Assembly: GCA_963693365.1 (NCBI GenBank)
Contig: CAVNZM010000002.1
Location: 17,236,001 to 17,300,000 of the forward strand
DNA: 64,000 nucleotides
Direction of reading: 5' to 3'
Origin: Amoebidium appalachense
Lineage: Eukaryota; Ichthyosporea
Positions 58,857 to 64,000 of the stretch are shown here, one piece after another. Within the stretch, counting starts at the first letter, position 1. Every line of letters begins with the position of its first letter. Position numbers and translations under genes: made by a program. The notes beneath the pieces were generated by a model, which saw nothing but the letters and a program-made list of their open reading frames with translations, was not told where the DNA came from and ran no database searches.

Positions 58857-58887
<31 letters not shown>

Positions 58888-59087
58888 TCCCCCCCCAAGT
58901 ACATACACACACCCCGTCAATGCGTTGGATGCTTGATGCATAGGCCAGGCATGAGCCAGGCATGCAACCACCAGTATGTGCACTGACATAACTTGGCAGC
59001 TCAAGCACCTGGAGACACTGCGGTCCATGCCCTGTGAGGGCGCTGCTAAGCTGCTGGCCGCTATCCTGCGCTATGTGGCCGAGAAGC

Positions 59088-59154
<67 letters not shown>

Positions 59155-59414
59155 CATGCAGACAAGCAGGTATGCCACAGGCGTACCAACGAACTTGTAT
59201 TTTGCACACGATCTCAAGGCTGGATTGGCGGTATCATTGATAGATTCTGCATGCACACGCTCACGAACCACGTTCCAAATTTTCGGATGAAAATTTTCGG
59301 GGGGGGGGTTTCTGCACTTTGTTGTTCTGATTTGTGCTTTGGCCATCGTTGTTTATTTTTTGTGTGTGCCTCCATGCGTTCCTTGCATGGGTTATGCAGA
59401 CCAGCCAGGTGTTG

Positions 59415-59467
<53 letters not shown>

Positions 59468-59473
59468 TGCGCG

Positions 59474-59525
<52 letters not shown>

Positions 59526-59967
59526 CTGCGTGTGTGTGCATGACACAGCTGCATGTCCCTGGCTGCTGGTGGTACCTGGGCTCACTGTGTTAATGTGCAG
59601 GGTGCGGACAAGGCCAAGGAGCTGTGGGTGGCATCGGGCCTGAATCTGGCCAAGTTCCTTGAGGACGGCAGGCAGGAGGAGGCCGATGTCAGCGACTTTG
59701 CAAAGTCAAAGGTATGAGCATACTAGCACAGGCACATGCAGTGCACACACACTGTGCACATGCACACATGTGCACATTTCTATGCGCACACATGCAGCAT
59801 AGAGACGTGGACATGCATATGCACACACATACCAACACGTGCACGCGCTTGCCGGGGAGGGCCTGCGAGGGGGAGGGGGGGGGGGGGGGGGGGGGGGGGG
59901 GCTCCTACACTGCGCAAGTGCAAGCGTGCTCATGATCAGTTAATAGTGTTCTACAACAGAGTTCGAA

Positions 59968-60015
<48 letters not shown>

Positions 60016-60155
60016 AGTTTGAATTTACCATACTAGCACATGATGTATGTAGGAAAATGGTGTCTATGAGGTCTGTGAGATAGCGGTTTGATCTTGTGTG
60101 CCTGCACCTAACCCATTCACTCTGTTCACAGAAAATCGAGTTCATCCTCGCGTGA
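44001..60155 (+). CDS. EIF4G: Translation initiation factor eIF4G
   Basis: The coding exons join in phase to 1209 residues: 44001-44015, 44454-44522, 45624-45791, 46170-46241, 47198-47266, 47559-48287, 48629-48689, 48919-49052, 49645-49681, 50023-50153, 50464-50553, 50828-50980, 51296-51451, 51535-51786, 51964-52060, 52923-52980, 54365-54434, 54841-54962, 55279-55369, 55511-55609, 56017-56191, 57300-57556, 57899-58065, 58413-58542, 59000-59092, 59601-59711 and 60132-60155. The N-terminus (1-131) is Gln/Pro/Gly/Tyr rich. A Lys/Glu-rich helix fills about 160-355. YPIDLLL (377-383) fits the YxxxxL-phi motif that binds cap-binding eIF4E. RGG-rich linkers follow, then ENAWKP and a MIF4G domain (about 526-787: LFRKMKSLLNKLT, WIPRR), which recruits eIF4A. 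GWNTV, KNSFAML and an MA3 domain (about 1010-1150) close the protein. It is the cytoplasmic scaffold of cap-dependent initiation. The donor of exon 59000-59092 is ambiguous because it lies in a (GT)n. Confidence 0.96.
45220..45312 (+). repeat. Copy A of the eIF4G intronic repeat family
   Basis: Shares GGATGGGCTCTGCT, then a diverged TGCACTGTTATCC...CATACTTCATACTCGTGATGCGTTC. It lacks the poly-C tail because a TTAA-flanked foldback element starts here. Confidence 0.6.
45315..45568. mobile_element. TTAA-flanked MITE (piggyBac-like)
   Basis: TTAA at 45315-45318 and at 45565-45568 bracket a 246-bp element. Its ends match as inverted repeats of about 32 bp (CTATGTCGGGGTTTCTCGAT, then TNTGACGTA), with one mismatch in the inner 29. 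There is no coding frame. TTAA target duplication is the hallmark of the piggyBac superfamily, so this is probably its non-autonomous derivative. It lies in an eIF4G intron, between a family repeat copy and a C-run. Confidence 0.8.
46463..46841. mobile_element. Foldback (MITE-like) element in eIF4G intron 5
   Basis: AATATGTACCTTTCACGAGA at the left end is matched in inverted orientation at the right end, including an exact CGAGAAGACACT/AGTGTCTTCTCG pair. The TIR is about 28 bp and imperfect. The interior is AT-rich, unlike the surrounding intron, and has no coding frame. Confidence 0.7.
47019..47127 (+). repeat. Copy B of the eIF4G intronic repeat family
   Basis: CCTGAGGATGGACTCTGCTT...CACTCTGTATTGTG...GTAATTCGTATTCTTAAACACATTC followed by a C-run. 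Confidence 0.7.
48487..48516 (+). repeat. A-run in eIF4G intron
   Basis: About 30 A residues followed by a short (GACAAAAA)n. It could be the tail of a retroposed fragment, but no body is recognisable. Confidence 0.6.
49796..49921 (+). repeat. Copy C of the eIF4G intronic repeat family plus C-runs
   Basis: C-run 49796-49834, then CTCTGCATCATGTTGTCAG and TGTGTACTTCGTACTTTATA, then GGCATTCGA and a second C-run 49898-49921. Only the 3' half of the unit is present. Confidence 0.75.
53049..53415 (+). repeat. Copies D and E, tandem, of the eIF4G intronic repeat family
   Basis: Two near-identical copies with a period of 177 bp (TGACTTGGGCCCTCCCTG at 53051 and 53228). Each runs through GGATGGGCTCTGCTTATGAC, TGCATACTTG and GCGTACTTCGTACCGTG to GCATTCAA and a C-run. 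They differ at only a few positions outside the C-runs, so the tandem duplication is recent. Confidence 0.9.
53706..53927 (+). repeat. Copy F, longest, of the eIF4G intronic repeat family
   Basis: It starts at GTTCAAGTGAAACAGTATC, passes through GGTGAATAGGTTGAAACTC and CCTGAGGATGGGCTCTGCTT, then GCATTCTGCATCGTGTTATC and TGTGTACTTCGTACTTTTTG, and ends in GCATTCAA plus a C-run of about 33 nt. Confidence 0.85.
54248..54327 (+). repeat. 50-nt C-run and (CT)n near an acceptor
   Basis: C-run 54248-54297 followed by (CT)n, ending 37 bases before the acceptor of the exon at 54365. It doubles as the polypyrimidine tract. Confidence 0.9.
56656..57249. mobile_element. ~594-bp foldback element in eIF4G intron
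   Basis: GATGTGTCCGCGGC at 56656-56669 is matched exactly by its reverse complement at 57236-57249. A second copy of GCGGCTGAAAT, next to the left arm, recurs near 57144. The interior is AT-rich and non-coding, in contrast to the flanking intron. No target duplication was resolved. Confidence 0.6.
58190..58380 (+). repeat. Copy G of the eIF4G intronic repeat family
   Basis: Starts at GTTCAAGTGAAGCATGATC and contains GGTGAATGGGTTAAAACTC and TGAAGGGCTCT, then a diverged 3' half ending in a short C-run. It aligns over the full length of copy F and fills most of a 347-bp intron. Confidence 0.75.
58784..58886 (+). repeat. Copy H of the eIF4G intronic repeat family
   Basis: GCATATTATGCTTACTATG, TTGCATTCTGCATCGTGTC and TGTGTACTTCGTACTTTATG followed by a C-run of about 28 nt. 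Confidence 0.8.
59091..59524 (+). repeat. (GT)n arrays in a late eIF4G intron
   Basis: (GT)n 59091-59152 begins exactly at the exon donor, so the precise splice position is ambiguous in steps of two. A second (GT)n array at 59418-59524 has one interruption. Confidence 0.9.
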
Positions 60156-60846
60156 GGAAAATTGCAGTGTTGACTGGGAGCAAGAAGTTCCTCGAGTTTC
60201 CCCTGGCCATTGCGACCGTCCCTGAAGTGTTGCACTAACAGAGTATATTCTGTATTTAGAGATATATTGTACATACATATAGCATAGTGTAATGGATGCA
60301 CCTGAAGATAATCCTCGCACGCACCATATATGGAAGTAGATTTCTTGAACACATGCTCCGGTTTGTTTGCAAGCAAGGCAAATAGGCTGGATGCAAAATG
60401 CACGTGTGCGCGTGCGTATGGTCATGATGTGCACGCCTGTTTTTCACACACACACACACGTCGACATAGATACCGGAATGTTCCGTTTCCGTTTTAGAAT
60501 GTGTTGCAGGCTCCTCTGGTGATGCAAATGCATGGGGCTGACAGCTGATATGACAATTTGCTTCGAAAGAGTTTTCATTTCTCGTCTTTTGTAGCACTGC
60601 CAGCCGTATTAGAACCACGGCTCTGCAGAGGGTTTGTGTTCAATATGGCCACCACATTTTTTTTAAACACACCGTACATGCTATAAAGCACATGTATGTA
60701 TTGTAAACCAAACCTTCAGGTCCATTTCCTCCCTATCCGTTGTGTTCCTTCCTGGGCCACCCCGTGCCCGCCCACCTCCCCCCAGATGCACAGGAAAAAT
60801 AGTAGTCTGAGCACAAGATATAATCTCATGTTCGGGTGTATAATAC
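60156..60846. other. eIF4G 3' UTR and intergenic spacer
   Basis: The 3' UTR begins here. No AATAAA is seen in the first 150 bases after the stop. The region is free of long simple repeats and holds nothing else I can support. Confidence 0.4.
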
Positions 60847-60919
60847 GCCGGCTTAGCATAGTGGTTATTGCGCTGGTCTTGTAAACCAGAGGTCCCCAGT
60901 TCAATTCTGGGAGTCGGCT
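60847..60919 (+). tRNA. tRNA-Thr (anticodon TGT)
   Basis: A 73-nt cloverleaf. The acceptor stem GCCGGCT pairs with AGTCGGC (one G-U). The D arm is TAGCATAGTGGTTA, the anticodon stem CTGGT/ACCAG encloses CTTGTAA (anticodon TGT), and the T arm is CCCAGTTCAATTCTGGG with discriminator T. A T-run follows immediately as the pol III terminator, and a longer T-run lies at 60937-60963. The CCA end is not encoded. Confidence 0.94.
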
Positions 60920-60932
60920 TTTTTTTTGTATG

Positions 60933-60964
<32 letters not shown>

Positions 60965-61269
60965 TTCTTGGTTTCCCTGCCAGATACTGGCAAGGTCTGT
61001 TTTCGTTGACTTCGTGGCGCTGTTACAGTTTGTGAGGTTGCGTGCGGTCAGCCACAATACAAGTCCATTGTGTCACACACGATGTCCTTCCGTGTGTGTT
61101 GCAACTACGTAGCAATAGCGCATTGAACGAATTGTTCCCTTCATACGTTGGCCAAGGAGCAGGATACAAGCGAGACTCCTCCAAATACATATATATGCCT
61201 TCTGCTCTCCAAGCGGCACTATTTTAAGGATAACCTCCCCCCACACACACACAAACGCTCTCTTTCTCT

Positions 61270-61290
61270 CACTCACTCTTTCTCCCTCCC

Positions 61291-61321
<31 letters not shown>

Positions 61322-61495
61322 ACACACACACACCACCGGTACCACCACCACCACCACCACCCACCCACCCACCCTCTCTGTCTCCCCCTCCCCCCATGCT
61401 TCTCTCTCTCTCTCTCTCTCTCTCTCCCTCTCCCTCCTTCAGTCCCTCCCTAGTCACCGTGATACACACACAGAGAGGCTCTCTCTCTCACTCTC

Positions 61496-61553
<58 letters not shown>

Positions 61554-61729
61554 CTCTCTCATTCTCTCTCTCTTCATCTCTCTCTTGCAGTCTCCCTCCA
61601 TCTTTCTCTCCCTCGCTCCCCAGAGGCTCTTTCTCTCTCTCCTTCCTTCCCTTCCTCCCTCCTTCTCTCTCTTCTCTCTCTGTCTCTCTCTCCCCCTCTA
61701 CCTCTCCCTCTCTCCCTCCCTCTCTCTCC

Positions 61730-61807
<78 letters not shown>

Positions 61808-62019
61808 CTCTTGCAGTCTTCCCCTTTCTTTCTCTCCCTCACTCCCCGGAGACTCTCTCTCCCCCCCCTCCCTCCATCCCTCCTTCTCTCTGTGTGTCTC
61901 TCTCTCCCTCTGTCCCTCTCTCTCTCTCTCTCTCCCCCCCCCCCCCCCCCCCCTCCCCCCCCTCTCTCTCTCGCGATCGCCCTCCCCCTCTCCCTCTCTC
62001 TCCCCCCCCCCACCATCGC

Positions 62020-62061
<42 letters not shown>

Positions 62062-62123
62062 CCTCCCCCCCCCTCTCTCTCTCTCTCTCTCTCACAGAGA
62101 CTCTCTCCCTCCCTCCCTCCCTA

Positions 62124-62163
<40 letters not shown>

Positions 62164-62282
62164 CCCTCCCTATCTCTCTCTCTCCGTATCTCCCTCTCTC
62201 CCTAAATTACTCTCCCTCCCTTTCCTCCCCCCCCCCCCCCCTCTCTCTCTTCCTCTCCCTCTCCCTCTCCCTCTCCCTCTGC

Positions 62283-62365
<83 letters not shown>

Positions 62366-62389
62366 CCCCTCTCTCTCCGTCCCTCCCCT

Positions 62390-62421
<32 letters not shown>

Positions 62422-62440
62422 ACCCCCCGCCTTTTTTTTT
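61270..62440. repeat. 1.1-kb polypyrimidine (CT)n/C tract
   Basis: Nearly uninterrupted pyrimidine strand: C-run and (CA)n to 61333, (ACC)n, then (CT)n blocks (longest 61500-61551, 61752-61802 and 62283-62360) separated by C-runs. A ~240-nt segment is partly duplicated, since CTCTTGCAGTCT followed by TTTCTCTCCCTC recurs at about 61583 and 61809. Confidence 0.9.
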
Positions 62441-64000
62441 TCCCCCCACTGAATACCCGGAGTTCCCCGCAGTATCCTCCTTGTGACTTGTATGGCCGGC
62501 AATTTCTCATGATCATGATTGATGAGTCGCCCAAACCGGCACTGTCCTCTGAGGCTCTATGTGGCCTTCTGTCTACTTCACCTCGGCTGCAGTGCACCGG
62601 CTACAGTATTAGGTATGCAGGTTGGGTGGCAGCGTGGCCGCACTGGCCAGTTGTGGCAGTCTTGGCCGGTGCAACGGTTGCACTAGCTGGGCGAACTTCG
62701 TGTGAGGATTTGTGTGTGCCAACTACTGGCGGCCGGCAGCAGCATGGCATCCGGCCGACCGGTCAACGGCCCATCCCGGGCGGCACGGGGTGGGCCATGA
62801 CTTTAGCTCTTTATCTTCGCCCGTGGAGAGACAAAAAGAGACCTGAAGAAACACTGAACACGTCTAACTTTATATATCCCGGGGAATATAACAGAGACAT
62901 CACTGTTAGGTGCCTGCAAACACGTGTACAATCAGTGCTGTAGCCAGGACATGTACGGCCGCTTCCGGAAACCGGCCGCCGTTGTACGGCACAAAGCAGC
63001 AAGCTTGTCAGCAACTTGTGCTGCTCTGGCATGAACAAGTAGATCTTGGGGCTCGAGAAATAGATCAAAATTGTATTTTGTAACGTGTGTAAATCTCTAA
63101 TATTACGCTAACAATGACACCTGTGCTGTATTCAATAAAAATTTACAACAGCTCTCCATCATTTTTCCGTTCGCAAGCTGCCCACCACGTGCCCCCATGA
63201 GCCGCTATTCGTAAGCCGCTAGCGGCTAGCGCCATTCCGATTGGTACATGATCATTGCAGGCCTGGCTTTGAAGGCTTTGGGCGAACTTGATTGTCTTGA
63301 CCGCGTAGTGATAGTTGTACAACATTCATGGTAGTAGATTCTTCCATAATTTTAATTTTTTTAAGCAACCAGGTATTTGGCTGTTTTCAAGACATTTGCA
63401 GCACTTTATCACAACAGGTAGATCACCTAACTTGAAGTCTTCTTGCCAGCTCGTTTCGTCCTCTTACGACAGCCCGAAAGAAGCTCTTTTCTATTGGTGA
63501 TATGTCATGCAGCTTGAAGACCGCTGCTCAGAGCGCGGCAAATCCGATGAAATAGTTCGCATGGCATGATGCCACAGCCGCCCGGCAAAAACGGCCGTCT
63601 GTCGTTCAACCGACTCAATCCACCGGGTGCCGAGTGCCGATCACGGCCCTCAGAATTTCTCGAGGACCACGGTGCCGACAGAAAAAAGCCTTCGTTTTTC
63701 CCTTGACTGTAAGAGCCACAAAAGAACCGTTATAAGCGGGCAGCATAGCTCATAACCCTTACAGGGACATAACGTTTAGCCTCTTTGAGCAGCCATAAAC
63801 TTGAAAAATGACCAGCAACGGGAACCGTTTTGTTCTAAAACGGTCACACCACTCACGGTTCGTGCCATATGCGCCACCCAACCAACCTCACACCGTGGAA
63901 ACTACCTACTGCCCACCAACACCCATTGAACTACATCGAGAAACTACTTGTCGCACACCAGAACCCACAGAAGTACACACTGCCTGCCCCCTACCGCACA
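62441..64000. other. Unassigned DNA at the window end
   Basis: Normal composition with few repeats. An AATAAA hexamer lies at 63134, so a plus-strand transcript might end nearby. The open frame at 62488-62943 has no ATG near its start and no recognisable family. A palindromic GCCGCTAGCGGC lies near 63216. I see no supportable gene. Confidence 0.35.

Noticed and set aside
62488-62943. 151-codon plus-strand frame
   Set aside because: It has no ATG near its start, no recognisable motif and no splice context.

Overview
The window is eukaryotic nuclear DNA. Its genes are split by many short GT-AG introns, it carries pol III tRNA genes and a LINE-type retroelement, and it is packed with microsatellites and very long C/G homopolymers. 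The genes (a split eIF4G with MIF4G and MA3 domains, an ORC5, 14-27 coding exons each, C/G-rich third positions) fit an intron-dense protist, alga or invertebrate. I cannot fix the lineage from sequence alone.

Layout: 1-1369 holds C-rich repeats and unassigned DNA. A 471-residue multi-pass membrane protein lies at 1370-2785 (-). An apparently intact endonuclease/reverse-transcriptase LINE lies at 3613-6816 (-), with a short ORF just upstream of it. A possible isolated exon lies at 8938-9237 (-). 9.3-15.3 kb is mostly simple repeats. A two-exon gene for a small acidic protein is at 15338-17116 (+). A six-exon gene at 19407-24527 (-) encodes a 307-residue protein with an HD-x2-H-x11-E signature like that of the Coq4 family. 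ORC5 follows at 25288-37506 (-): 14 exons splice to a continuous 466-residue frame, and a tRNA-Gly sits inside its last intron. 37.5-42.8 kb is mainly (TG)n/(CA)n/(GA)n repeats plus a tandem duplication. A TATA/CCAAT promoter near 42.8 kb drives eIF4G (44001-60155, +; 27 coding exons, 1209 residues). A tRNA-Thr lies at 60847-60919. The last 3 kb is a 1.1-kb CT tract followed by unassigned DNA.

Functionally, ORC5 is part of the replication-origin ATPase complex and eIF4G is the translation-initiation scaffold. Both are housekeeping genes, and there is no operon-like logic. The accessory signal is in the introns. Several foldback (MITE-like) elements lie in them, including one flanked by TTAA. 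A poly-C-tailed repeat family recurs, always in sense orientation, in at least five eIF4G introns. Long (C)n and (CT)n tracts lie mostly on the transcribed-sense strand of both the plus- and minus-strand genes.

Exon models were assembled by hand from splice sites, reading-frame phase and family resemblance. No alignment or transcript data were available.
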